Source of the DNA: an uncultured Gammaproteobacteria bacterium
Lineage (GTDB): Bacteria; Pseudomonadota; Gammaproteobacteria; DRJJ01
Direction: 5' to 3'
Length of the DNA: 41,737 bases
Assembly: GCA_947258795.1 (NCBI GenBank)
Contig: CAMYJU010000027.1
Location: 4,299-46,035 of the forward strand
Both the position numbers and the translations under genes were made by a program. Below, piece by piece: positions 8,442 to 17,652 of the stretch (the stretch's first letter is position 1; each line of letters begins with the position of its first letter). The notes beneath the pieces were generated by a model. The model ran no database searches. It had not been told where the DNA came from and saw only the letters and a list, made by a program, of their open reading frames with translations.

Positions 8442-9113
8442 ATGGCAGCAAAGCTTATACTCACACTGGATGGCGCCGTAATTCGCGAATATCCAATCGA
8501 AAAAGAAAGTATCAGTATCGGTCGCAAACACGGTAACGATATCCAGTTGAACGATATGACGGTCAGTGGACGTCATGCACTGATCACCACCCTGGTCGGC
8601 AACACCTTTGTCGAGGACCTGGGCAGTTCCAACGGAACCCTGGTGAACGGCAGTCCGGTCAGCAAACTGCTGATTATGCATGGTGACACCATCCAGATCG
8701 GTACTCATCAGTTCACCTATTACAATGAGGAAAAGGTCGACTATGAGCCGACCATGTTCGTCAAGGCCGAATTTGCCGAGACCCAGGTCATTTCGAACAG
8801 CCCCGCCAATGCCGATAACGTCAAGGGGTTGCCACTGGCCGGTGTCAAGATCCTGAATGGTCCATTTGCCAACTCCAATATGGAAATGCGAAAACCCTTC
8901 AATACCCTGGGCTACAAAGGCATCAAAATGGCGATGATTTCACGTGGCAATATGGGCTACAGCATATCCAGCATCAAATCCAAGAAAGGCAAACGAGCCT
9001 CCGATATCCCACTGGTGAACGGGGTACGCATCGGTACCGATCCCCACCCCTTGAAGGAACACGACATTATCGAAATGGCCGGCTTTCAGATGGAATTCTA
9101 TTATATTCAGTAA
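8442..9113 (+). CDS. FHA-domain protein, probably with a second degenerate FHA
   Basis: A 223-residue soluble protein. Residues about 5-95 are a typical FHA domain, which binds phosphothreonine: ISIGRKHGNDIQL, SGRHA with the Ser and His of the binding site, and SSNGTLVNG. Residues about 125-223 seem to be a second copy in which the end (LVNGVRIG..PHPLKEHDIIEMAGFQMEFYY) matches the end of the first (LVNGSPVS..LLIMHGDTIQIGTHQFTYY), but the SxxH and SSNGT motifs are gone. It starts 18 bp after the second ATPase, with a weak AGCAGGA upstream. By context it reads phosphorylation made by the HEAT-repeat kinase, possibly recruiting the retraction motors. Confidence 0.88.
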   Translation: MAAKLILTLDGAVIREYPIEKESISIGRKHGNDIQLNDMTVSGRHALITTLVGNTFVEDLGSSNGTLVNGSPVSKLLIMHGDTIQIGTHQFTYYNEEKVDYEPTMFVKAEFAETQVISNSPANADNVKGLPLAGVKILNGPFANSNMEMRKPFNTLGYKGIKMAMISRGNMGYSISSIKSKKGKRASDIPLVNGVRIGTDPHPLKEHDIIEMAGFQMEFYYIQ

Positions 9114-9128
9114 GTTATGGCCGATCCA

Positions 9129-9159
9129 GGTATTGACCGCCTGATACATGGTCAATACC
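9129..9159 (+). terminator. Hairpin after the FHA gene
   Basis: A perfect 10-bp inverted repeat, GGTATTGACC and GGTCAATACC, separated by 11 bases, starts 15 bp after the FHA stop. No T tract follows, so an intrinsic terminator is possible but not proven; it could also be an operator. The rest of the spacer to 9321 shows nothing recognisable. Confidence 0.45.
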
Positions 9160-9321
9160 ACTTCAAATCATATACTTAAGTATTCGTATCCATCTGCCGA
9201 AAAACCCTAGGATACTGAAGACTATAGCTTAGCGGGCAGACTGCTGGCAGTCGGTTAATGATCAAGCAGTTATATACTGAGAGCATATGACATCCTGTGG
9301 ATCTCGTACGGCCTGAAACAG

Positions 9322-11838
9322 ATGCAACAACCCTACAGCATAAGATCACGCTATATTATTGCAGCCATACTGGCCGCAATGGTTTTGCTGAGCGTGATCC
9401 TGGTTGCCCAGTACGATGTTTCCAGAACCAGCCAGAACAACCTGATCAGAATCCAGTTACGCGAGAGCGTCAGCCATCAATCGGGTCAGATCCGCCTGGG
9501 CGTGCTAACCGCGATGGACATACTGACGGACCACCTGCTCAACCCGCAGGATGAAACGGCATTGCAGTGGCAAACGGAAATTACCGCAGTGCTTGAACAT
9601 CTGCATATGATCAAAAAATCAGGCTGGGGGACGCAGACCAACACCGGCAAACTGATCGAGAATATTGAGAGAAATATCATTCTGCTGGATGTCAAGGCAC
9701 TCAGGCTTATCCAGATGCGCCGTGTTGCCGAACAGACCAACCCTGCCCTGTTCTATGCAAGGGAAACCATGTTGCCGATACAGTCGTCAGTGATCACGGA
9801 TCTGAACCAGATGATGGAAGAACTGTTGGAGGAAGAGAACGACGCAACCTATCCCTACTATAAAAAGGTGGCAGAAGCACAGCATTACTGGCTGCAGATC
9901 ATCGCCGCTTTCAGGTTATACGTGATCAACAGACTGGGCTCTTTTGATGATTCGGTGCTGGAAACCCAGGCACAGGACCTGGTACTGCTTTACGAAGGCA
10001 CCCTGCCAATGTTCCAGGAACTCACAGAACTGGCCAACCAGGACAAACTCGGGCTCACAGGATCCATGGTTGGCGGGCAACTGACTGAACAAGTGGAAGC
10101 CTGGTTCAGGGATTTCCAATCAGTCAGAAAACTGTATACCAGCAAGCAGTGGCGCAATGACATTATTGTCAAAAATGAACAGCTTCGCCCACTGATCAAT
10201 ACCATCGTAGATCAGTTGCAGGAAATGGAGAATCATATTGAGGCATCCGCCAACCGGGACCTGCAATTCCTGGAAAAAATGGCTGACGAAAACGTCAAGC
10301 AACTCTGGTACCTGTTTGGTATCGTGCTGATGATATTTACACTGGGATATATCTATTTCAAACGCTCCATACTCAACCCGATCGAACAGGTATCTAACGC
10401 ATTACTGGATGAGGCACGTGGCGACATAGCGCCCCAGATTACGCATGGCAAGACCCGTGAATCCCAGGTACTGATCGATGCCTTTTCAGAAATGCGTCAG
10501 AAAGTCAGCAACCGGCAAAACGCACTGGAGCACCAGGCCCTGCACGATGCATTGACCGGCCTGCCAAACCGGGTCCTGTTGAACGATCGCCTGAAGCAAT
10601 GCATCCTGACCTCCAGACGTGAACAGAACTCCACCGCGTTACTGCTCATGGATCTGGATCACTTCAAGGAGATCAATGACACGCTCGGTCACCAGGTAGG
10701 CGATGATATCCTGGTCGCTATCGGCAAGCGTCTGACGGACCTGCTCAGGATTTCAGACACGGTGGCCAGGCTTGGGGGTGACGAGTTTGCGATTATCATC
10801 CCCTCTTCAGACTCGACACATGCCGAGAATGTTGCGAATAAAATACTGAGCGCATTAAGTCAGCCATACAATGTAGGCGGACACAAACTCTATATCGGTG
10901 CCAGCATTGGTATCGCCATGTACCCGCTACATGGCGATACCGAAACCGAACTGACCCAACGCGCGGATATTGCCATGTACACCGCCAAGCGGGAGGGCGG
11001 CGGCTTTTCAGTTTATGATGCCGAACAGGATGACACCAGTCTCGGCAAGCTGGAGCTGGCAACGGACCTCAGGGTCGCCCTGCAGGACAAAACACTGGAG
11101 ATGTATTACCAGCCCAAAATCATGCCGGACAAGATGCAGGTAAATGGCGCGGAGGCACTGCTTAGATGGAATCATCCCAAACACGGCTTTATCTCCCCCG
11201 AACAGATTATTTCCCTGGCAGAACACACCGGCCTGATTCGACCATTGACGAACTGGATTATCGAACAGTCCATTGAACAATGTGCCAGATGGCAGACCAT
11301 GCACTACGGAATCTCTGTATCCATCAACCTTTCGGTACACAACCTGATGGACTACGAATTGGTAACTGTTATCAAACAGGCACTGGACAGGAGCGGCCTC
11401 AAGCCTGGCAACCTTATCATCGAAATAACCGAAAACGTGATGATTACCGACCCGGAACGCGCGGAAAATACGCTCAACCAGCTATCAGGCATGGGTGTTA
11501 GCATATCTATAGACGACTTCGGTACCGGCTTCTCTTCACTGGCCTACCTGAAGAAACTGCCGGTTGATGAACTGAAGATAGACAAGTCGTTTGTCATTGG
11601 CATGCAAAGCAACGAAAATGACAATGTCATCGTCAAGTCCACCATTGATCTGGCCCGTAATCTGGGCCTGAATGTCACTGCGGAAGGCGTTGAGAATATC
11701 TGGACACAAAACCAGTTACTTGCCCTGGGATGTAATACCATACAGGGTTATTATATAAGCAGGCCCATACCGGTTGCGGAATTTGAGGCCTGGTACGCGT
11801 CATGGAAAAACAAGCACACCAGTGAGCAAGTCGGCTAA
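9322..11838 (+). CDS. Membrane GGDEF-EAL cyclic di-GMP enzyme
   Basis: An 838-residue inner-membrane signalling protein. A transmembrane helix near 10-32, a periplasmic sensor of about 300 mostly helical residues, and a second helix near 330-348 lead to a HAMP-like linker. A GGDEF domain follows with G485-G-D-E-F489, then an EAL domain with E611-A-L613 and the DDFGTGFSS loop. Both active-site signatures are intact, so it could make or degrade cyclic di-GMP; net activity cannot be read from the sequence. The LTDLLRISDT-V-ARLGGDEF stretch lacks the RxxD inhibitory site of many cyclases at its usual place. Its position beside a type IV pilus retraction cluster fits control of attachment versus motility. 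The start lacks a clear ribosome site. Confidence 0.9.
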   Translation: MQQPYSIRSRYIIAAILAAMVLLSVILVAQYDVSRTSQNNLIRIQLRESVSHQSGQIRLGVLTAMDILTDHLLNPQDETALQWQTEITAVLEHLHMIKKSGWGTQTNTGKLIENIERNIILLDVKALRLIQMRRVAEQTNPALFYARETMLPIQSSVITDLNQMMEELLEEENDATYPYYKKVAEAQHYWLQIIAAFRLYVINRLGSFDDSVLETQAQDLVLLYEGTLPMFQELTELANQDKLGLTGSMVGGQLTEQVEAWFRDFQSVRKLYTSKQWRNDIIVKNEQLRPLINTIVDQLQEMENHIEASANRDLQFLEKMADENVKQLWYLFGIVLMIFTLGYIYFKRSILNPIEQVSNALLDEARGDIAPQITHGKTRESQVLIDAFSEMRQKVSNRQNALEHQALHDALTGLPNRVLLNDRLKQCILTSRREQNSTALLLMDLDHFKEINDTLGHQVGDDILVAIGKRLTDLLRISDTVARLGGDEFAIIIPSSDSTHAENVANKILSALSQPYNVGGHKLYIGASIGIAMYPLHGDTETELTQRADIAMYTAKREGGGFSVYDAEQDDTSLGKLELATDLRVALQDKTLEMYYQPKIMPDKMQVNGAEALLRWNHPKHGFISPEQIISLAEHTGLIRPLTNWIIEQSIEQCARWQTMHYGISVSINLSVHNLMDYELVTVIKQALDRSGLKPGNLIIEITENVMITDPERAENTLNQLSGMGVSISIDDFGTGFSSLAYLKKLPVDELKIDKSFVIGMQSNENDNVIVKSTIDLARNLGLNVTAEGVENIWTQNQLLALGCNTIQGYYISRPIPVAEFEAWYASWKNKHTSEQVG

Positions 11839-12916
11839 CATCGTTTACAGCTATCAACCATACGTCGTTATCGGCCTGCTCTGCATCACTACCATCCTGT
11901 TTTTCAAATCGACCCCGATCTACCTGCCGGGCAACACCGACCTGTTACCGGATTACCGGGCCAATGACCGCCTGCATCTGACCACCAGCCATCACGGCAC
12001 TACCATAGCCGGAGACCACAACATATGGCGTATTAACAATACCCTGGCATCGGAAACCAGCTGGATCGACCTGGATATTATCCCGGCAGCTCATCACAAT
12101 GCCCTGTATCTCAGCGCAGAAATAAAAACCGTACTCAACCCGGTAATGAACACCCCCATCAGGCGCTCAGCCAACCTGATGCTGCTTGCGGCAGATCAAC
12201 GGCTGAACTGGGACTACCGGTCGTTGCACATGGTCGCCGATATCAATCAAACACTGGACTGGTCAGCTTTCGGATCCGGCTTCAGCATAAAACCCGGTAG
12301 CACCCGCTATCGCATTTCAGCCAATCTCGCCGGACACACCGGAGAACTGTGGGTCAGAGCCCTGCGTCTGTATGAAGCAAAAGTAAATCCGGTTTATACA
12401 GCCGGCTATTACTCGTTAATAGCGCTCTGGATACTTCTGTTTAGTTACCTCGCAACACCACTGATCAAAAACAGGAAAATAATCACCCAATACTGGCCGC
12501 TCGTCGCGGTATTACTGTTTATATCTATCGGCATACTAATACCGGCCGATACTAAAAATGCCCTGCTCATACAACTTTACCAGCTGTTTACCCTAAGTGG
12601 CCCGGATATACCGGCTCAACATCCCATATCCGGCACACAGTACCCGCTCTACTGGCTCGACAAGCTCGGCCACCTGGTAGCGTTCGGTTTTGCCGGCTTT
12701 ATACTTGCCTGGAAACATCGGAATGCAGGCTGGCATTATTTTCTGGTACTGGTCTGGTTTGCTGCAATCACTGAGATCCTGCAATACTTTGTCCCGGACA
12801 GAAATCCGCTGCTGTCTGATCTGCTCATTGATATCGCCGGTATTGTTGCAGGCATCAGCCTGGCCAGGCTGATCGGGAGACTAGCTGCCCGGACGGACCA
12901 GGCCCACCCTCCTTGA
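11822..12916 (+). CDS. VanZ-like integral membrane protein
   Basis: About 364 residues. The N-terminal part has one membrane helix (YVVIGLLCITTILFF) and a roughly 170-residue soluble beta-rich segment. The C-terminal half has about five helices with the VanZ-family layout, including LDKLGHLVAFGFAGF and the EILQYFVPDRNPLLSDLLIDIAG signature, where the Q-x-F-x-P-x-R and DLxxDxxG pattern is characteristic. VanZ-like domains are widespread with poorly known roles. The frame is open from a TTG at 11774, but GTG at 11822 is preferred because it leaves only a 17-bp overlap with the cyclic di-GMP gene; neither start has a good ribosome site. It ends one base before the converging aldolase gene. Confidence 0.7.
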   Translation: MSKSANIVYSYQPYVVIGLLCITTILFFKSTPIYLPGNTDLLPDYRANDRLHLTTSHHGTTIAGDHNIWRINNTLASETSWIDLDIIPAAHHNALYLSAEIKTVLNPVMNTPIRRSANLMLLAADQRLNWDYRSLHMVADINQTLDWSAFGSGFSIKPGSTRYRISANLAGHTGELWVRALRLYEAKVNPVYTAGYYSLIALWILLFSYLATPLIKNRKIITQYWPLVAVLLFISIGILIPADTKNALLIQLYQLFTLSGPDIPAQHPISGTQYPLYWLDKLGHLVAFGFAGFILAWKHRNAGWHYFLVLVWFAAITEILQYFVPDRNPLLSDLLIDIAGIVAGISLARLIGRLAARTDQAHPP

Positions 12917-12917
12917 G

Positions 12918-13562
12918 TCAGTCCCGGGAAAGCGCACGCGCCAGTGTCGCGATCATGACCGTACCGGCGACACAGGGATCGGCACCGAAGCTGACGACAC
13001 CGTCCTGGTGTCCGCCCATCACAAGAATACGCTGCTCGGCCACATCCGTGTCCTGAAACAGGGCCTTCACCGCATTCGCCATTTGTGGCGTACCGTAGGG
13101 AACACCGGCATCCGTCGCTGGTATCCCCAGGCCGGCAGCATGTCGCCAGATGCTCGACGAATGCGCATGCAATACACAGCCAATACCTGCATCCTGCTGG
13201 TAGATCATGCCATGGGTCATAGCCTCCGAGGATGGCTTGACCGGACCCTGTGCAAGCACTTTATTCTCGTTAGTTCTGCACGACAATACAGTTGTATAGT
13301 GCTCTGCCGTCAAATCAGGGATACCACCTGTCTGGGTGCCACAAATGATGAAACTGTCCTGATTTTGACCAGACCCGGCAGCAACACGGATGCTGGCATT
13401 CCCGTAGGCATAACCTTCGTACAAATCAGGGCGCTGACCAATCAGGCCGGTCATATACAGGATTTTCCGCCAGGCATTCAGATCCCGCAGCCTGCCCCAT
13501 TCCGGCGCTGCGCCGTGCCGGAACTCGAGCTGGAAGCGGATGACACCCTCAGCCTCGTTCAT
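12918..13562 (-). CDS. Class II aldolase/adducin-family protein
   Basis: A 214-residue protein of the zinc-dependent class II aldolase/epimerase family, related to fuculose-phosphate aldolases and methylthioribulose-phosphate dehydratase. Recognisable parts are the phosphate-binding YGNAS region near 53-57, PSSEAMTH at 111-117 with Glu113, the zinc ligands H132 and H134 in LHAHS, and a later His in VMGGHQDG. It stands alone on the minus strand between a VanZ-like gene and mltF, so the substrate is not indicated. The open frame on the opposite strand (13008-13619) is a shadow. The ATG at 13562 has no visible ribosome site. Confidence 0.82.
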   Translation of the reverse strand: MNEAEGVIRFQLEFRHGAAPEWGRLRDLNAWRKILYMTGLIGQRPDLYEGYAYGNASIRVAAGSGQNQDSFIICGTQTGGIPDLTAEHYTTVLSCRTNENKVLAQGPVKPSSEAMTHGMIYQQDAGIGCVLHAHSSSIWRHAAGLGIPATDAGVPYGTPQMANAVKALFQDTDVAEQRILVMGGHQDGVVSFGADPCVAGTVMIATLARALSRD

Positions 13563-13678
13563 CGAACCACAAACCCAACAATTTCATTACCAACCCCATG
13601 CTCACCAGCCAATATTTAAACATTATTGAGAAGTTTCCGTTATACTGTTGATTATAATACATTAGTTATATTTTCAGT

Positions 13679-15085
13679 ATGCTGCCAAGACTGCTAAGCC
13701 TTATCCTTGTCGCACTGCTGCTGACAGCCTGTACCAGCCAACCACGAACGCTTCTGGAAAAAATACAGAAGGATGGCGAACTGGTCATTCTGACACGCAA
13801 CAGCCCAACGACCTACTACCAGGGCCCGCATGGGCCACGCGGGGTTGAGTACGAGCTGGTCAAGAAATTTGCCGACTCGCTGGGTGTGCGCCTGCGCATC
13901 ATCACACCAGAGCATTTTGAAGACATCATCCCGATGCTGGTCCGCGGCGAGGCGCACATGGCGGCAGCCGGTCTGACCGTCACCCCCGAGCGCAGCAAAC
14001 TGGTGCGCTTTTCTACCGGCTACCAGACCATCACCCAGCAACTGGTCTACCGCATGGGACACAGGCGTCCAAACAGCATTGAGGACATCATTAGCGGCCA
14101 GATTGAAGTGATAGCAGGCAGCAGCCATGTGGATACGCTGAAAGAACTCAAACGTGTCCATAGCGATCTGAAATGGACGGAAGAACGCAAACTGGACAGT
14201 GAGGAACTGCTGAGCCTGGTGCTGGAACAGCTGATCGATTACACCATTGCCGATTCCAACGAACTGACCCTGAACCAGCAGTATTATCCAAAGTTACGCG
14301 TTGCGTTTGATATTTCCGGGCCCCAGCAGCTGGCCTGGGCCTTCCGCTACAACGAGGATGACAGCCTGCACCTGGCCGCAAACAGGTTTATCAAGCAGAT
14401 CAAGGACAGCGGCATACTGGCCCAGGTGCTGGAACGTTACTACAGCCATGCAGACCAGCTCGGCTTTGTCGGTACACGCCTGTACCTGAGACATGTCAGT
14501 AAACGCCTGCCGGAATTCCAGCCCCTGTTTGAAGAAGCAGCCAGACTGTACGAACTGGACTGGCGCCTGTTGGCGGCGATCAGTTACCAGGAATCACACT
14601 GGAGGCCCAAGGCCAAATCGCCAACCGGTGTGCGCGGCATGATGATGCTGACCCTGAACACAGCCAAGCAACTGAACGTCAGCAACCGTCTAGACCCGAA
14701 ACAAAGTATCATGGGCGGCGCGCGCTATTTCAGCATGATCCATAACAAGATATCCATTCGCATACCGGAACCGGACCGTAGCTGGATGGCATTGGCGGCC
14801 TACAACGTCGGTTACGGTCACCTGGAAGACGCGCGCATACTGGCGCAGGCAGAAAATAAAGACGCCGACAAGTGGATAGAGGTCAAGAAAATACTACCGC
14901 GCCTGAGCCAGAAAAAATGGTATAAAAAAACCCGCTATGGCTATGCGCGTGGACGTGAGCCGGTTCTGTATGTTGAAAACATCAGAAGCTACTACGACCT
15001 GCTGGTCTGGGCGGATGAGAAAGGCCGCTCCTATACCGACACACCAAATGTCAGCGTACCGGTGATTGACTCACCGATACTTTAG
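13679..15085 (+). CDS. mltF: Membrane-bound lytic murein transglycosylase F
   Basis: A 468-residue outer-membrane lipoprotein that cleaves peptidoglycan glycan strands to 1,6-anhydromuramyl products. A signal peptide ends in the lipobox LTAC (Cys near 18). Residues about 38-260 are a solute-binding-protein-type regulatory domain (GVEYELVKKFA, AGLTVTPER). About 285-420 are the SLT domain with catalytic Glu305 in ISYQESHW, followed by SPTGVRGMMMLT and ALAAYNVGYGH, all matching MltF. Length is usual. An AT-rich spacer (13620-13678) precedes the ATG at 13679. In Pseudomonas, mltF lies close to tadA and guaA, which agrees with the gene order here and supports the island reading described below. 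Confidence 0.95.
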   Translation: MLPRLLSLILVALLLTACTSQPRTLLEKIQKDGELVILTRNSPTTYYQGPHGPRGVEYELVKKFADSLGVRLRIITPEHFEDIIPMLVRGEAHMAAAGLTVTPERSKLVRFSTGYQTITQQLVYRMGHRRPNSIEDIISGQIEVIAGSSHVDTLKELKRVHSDLKWTEERKLDSEELLSLVLEQLIDYTIADSNELTLNQQYYPKLRVAFDISGPQQLAWAFRYNEDDSLHLAANRFIKQIKDSGILAQVLERYYSHADQLGFVGTRLYLRHVSKRLPEFQPLFEEAARLYELDWRLLAAISYQESHWRPKAKSPTGVRGMMMLTLNTAKQLNVSNRLDPKQSIMGGARYFSMIHNKISIRIPEPDRSWMALAAYNVGYGHLEDARILAQAENKDADKWIEVKKILPRLSQKKWYKKTRYGYARGREPVLYVENIRSYYDLLVWADEKGRSYTDTPNVSVPVIDSPIL

Positions 15086-15101
15086 AAATCATACTTTGCC
15101 A

Positions 15102-15172
15102 TGTCATTGCGAGGTACACGGTACCGAAGGGATTCTATGCTCGCCGAGACGCTTATGCGGCTCGCAATGACA
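15102..15172. repeat. Palindromic repeat element
   Basis: A 71-bp element bounded by a perfect 12-bp inverted repeat, TGTCATTGCGAG and CTCGCAATGACA, with a GC-richer middle. Elements with TCATTGCGAG ends are common as dispersed intergenic palindromes in bacteria. It lies between the mltF stop and the converging lipoprotein gene and could also act as a two-way transcription stop. Confidence 0.7.
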
Positions 15173-15218
15173 GAAATATCTAAACTTATCTGGGCATTCC
15201 CTGTCGGGATCAAGGCAG

Positions 15219-16262
15219 CTATTCTTGATTCAAAAACTCCTTCTCTATCGACAGGAACACCTGGTAGGCATTACGGCGGTTGGCTTCCTTGAATGCCGGC
15301 AGGTGTTCAAACTCTGACCAGTCTATCTCATCATATACCTCGTCAAAGCTGTCCATATTGTTCACGGCATTATGCATTTTGCCACGAACAAAGGCCAGAT
15401 AACGACGAGTCGCCTGCACCGCCTCGTTCGGTTTGCTCGCCGCGGGACCATGTCCCGGGACCAGCGCCACCAGTCCGCTTGTCTCCATCGCTTCCAGTGT
15501 CTTCAGCCACTGGCGGGTATTGGAGTCTCCCAGGAAAGGCACGCGCCCCTCGAAAATGATATCCCCCGACAGCAGCACCCGGTCCGGTTCGACAAACAGG
15601 GTCAGGTCACCATCGGCATGCGCCTCACCCAGATAGTCCAAGGTAAAACTGACCCCACCCATTTCGAATTGGGTTTTATCAGTGACAAACCGGTCCGGTC
15701 TGACCAGGCGTGTACTTTCATTCACCCAGGGGTCCAGTGAAAATCGCCGTTCCTCAAGACGTTCCTGCGATGACGGTGAATCCAGGTACAACTCGGCACC
15801 GGCAGGTGCGATCACCTCGGCGCCCATATCCTTGAACACCTGTATACCGTAGATGTGGTCGGCATGATAATGGCTCAGTATTAGTTTGCGGACGGGTTGA
15901 CCCGTGACCTCGCGCAATTTCTGATAGAACTTGTACGCCAGGCTGGGTGAACCCAGCGCATCGAATACAACCACGCCCTCGGAAGTCACGATCGCAGCTG
16001 CGTTGGATATAAAACCGGCATTATCGGTCGCAATACCGGCCTGCCCCTGGACATAGTAAACATGCTCGGAAACTTGTTTCAGTTCCATGTCCACATCAAC
16101 CGGCGGATAGGCAATCTGGTCAGGCTGTTTTTGCTGGACGACAGGCACTGCCTGTTTCGTGTTTTCTTTACTACCGGTATCTGTTGTATCACAGGCACTG
16201 AGAATCATAGTGATCAAACTCATCAACCCCAGTAATTTTCTACCGGTCTTGTTTTTTTGCAT
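15219..16262 (-). CDS. Metallo-beta-lactamase-fold lipoprotein
   Basis: A 347-residue exported hydrolase. A signal peptide ends in the lipobox LSAC with Cys24. The MBL fold shows H131-Y-H133-A-D135-H136, a further His in GEAHADGD, Asp in LLSGD and His in VPGHGP, so both metal sites look complete. The overall layout resembles the SoxH/quinoprotein-relay zinc hydrolase group more than true beta-lactamases; that placement is by eye. The C-terminal 70 residues are helical (DEIDWSEFEHLPAF). It is transcribed alone in the direction opposite to mltF. Substrate unknown. Confidence 0.82.
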   Translation of the reverse strand: MQKNKTGRKLLGLMSLITMILSACDTTDTGSKENTKQAVPVVQQKQPDQIAYPPVDVDMELKQVSEHVYYVQGQAGIATDNAGFISNAAAIVTSEGVVVFDALGSPSLAYKFYQKLREVTGQPVRKLILSHYHADHIYGIQVFKDMGAEVIAPAGAELYLDSPSSQERLEERRFSLDPWVNESTRLVRPDRFVTDKTQFEMGGVSFTLDYLGEAHADGDLTLFVEPDRVLLSGDIIFEGRVPFLGDSNTRQWLKTLEAMETSGLVALVPGHGPAASKPNEAVQATRRYLAFVRGKMHNAVNNMDSFDEVYDEIDWSEFEHLPAFKEANRRNAYQVFLSIEKEFLNQE

Positions 16263-16304
16263 CGTCTTATAAATCCTTAAAAAATCACAGATAATCTCTA
16301 TAAT

Positions 16305-16391
16305 ATCCCCCCACCCCCAGAGAGAGTCAGGGTGAGGGGATTAAATAAAATTAATTGCTTTATAACCCCTCATTCCCGTATCAAGTACGGG
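16305..16391. repeat. REP-like hairpins between tadA and the lipoprotein gene
   Basis: Two palindromes sit in the 208-bp spacer. At 16305-16341 ATCCCC/GGGGAT with an inner ACCC/GGGT makes a long interrupted stem. At 16375-16391 CCCGTA-TCAAG-TACGGG is a perfect 6-bp stem. The CCCTCA/GTGAGGGG sequence style is typical of repetitive extragenic palindromes. One of them may end the tadA transcript. Confidence 0.55.
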
Positions 16392-16470
16392 ACAGGCTCT
16401 GACCTTCACCCCGAGGGATAAGAAATAAAAAGTCTGTTACAACACATGCTTTTTAATCAGAGCTTCCGCT

Positions 16471-17171
<701 letters not shown>

Positions 17172-17314
17172 CATTGTACCTCTTTGAGTAATCAGCCACC
17201 TGTGGCGCTTGCCCACCCCATACTGTAATTGAGTTATCAATCACTTACGATTAACTGTGCCTTGAAGTTAGCACAACCAGCAACCAGTAACGATCTGCAT
17301 GAACGACTAGCGGA

Positions 17315-17497
17315 TCAAACTGGGTTTACCTTGTGCACATGATTCCAGAACTGTTCATGAAAGTGGTAGGCGATAGTATTAGCCGCCGGTTCAACCAGCG
17401 CAATTGCGCCACCAACCAACAGGCTACCACTCATCAAGTAACCAACGGTAAATGCCACTGTGAAATGTACTACTGCGAAACTCATGGTCTTGGTCAT
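17315..17497 (-). CDS. DUF2061 small membrane protein
   Basis: A 60-residue protein with two hydrophobic helices matching the DUF2061 family (TKTMSFAVVHFTVAF, GGAIALVEPAANTIAYHFHE). Function is unknown; it sits in the inner membrane. A strong AGGAGG lies 7 bases before the ATG, so it is clearly translated. It is transcribed on its own, with oxyR upstream in the same orientation about 155 bp away. Confidence 0.85.
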   Translation of the reverse strand: MTKTMSFAVVHFTVAFTVGYLMSGSLLVGGAIALVEPAANTIAYHFHEQFWNHVHKVNPV

Positions 17498-17652
17498 CGT
17501 CTTATCCTCCTGCAGCCAGGTTGATAACGCTGCGTTTGCTATGAGAGGATTATGGGGGTAAGTTTATAATAGGTGAAATCGTTTATATTTATCAAAATAA
17601 TAGCTATTGTCGAACATTTGGCTTTCAAAGGCGACAACGGCGACTGATGGCC

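Noticed and set aside
13008-13619. 203-codon plus-strand open frame
   Set aside because: It lies antisense to a class II aldolase with clear zinc-site motifs and has no protein-like pattern of its own.
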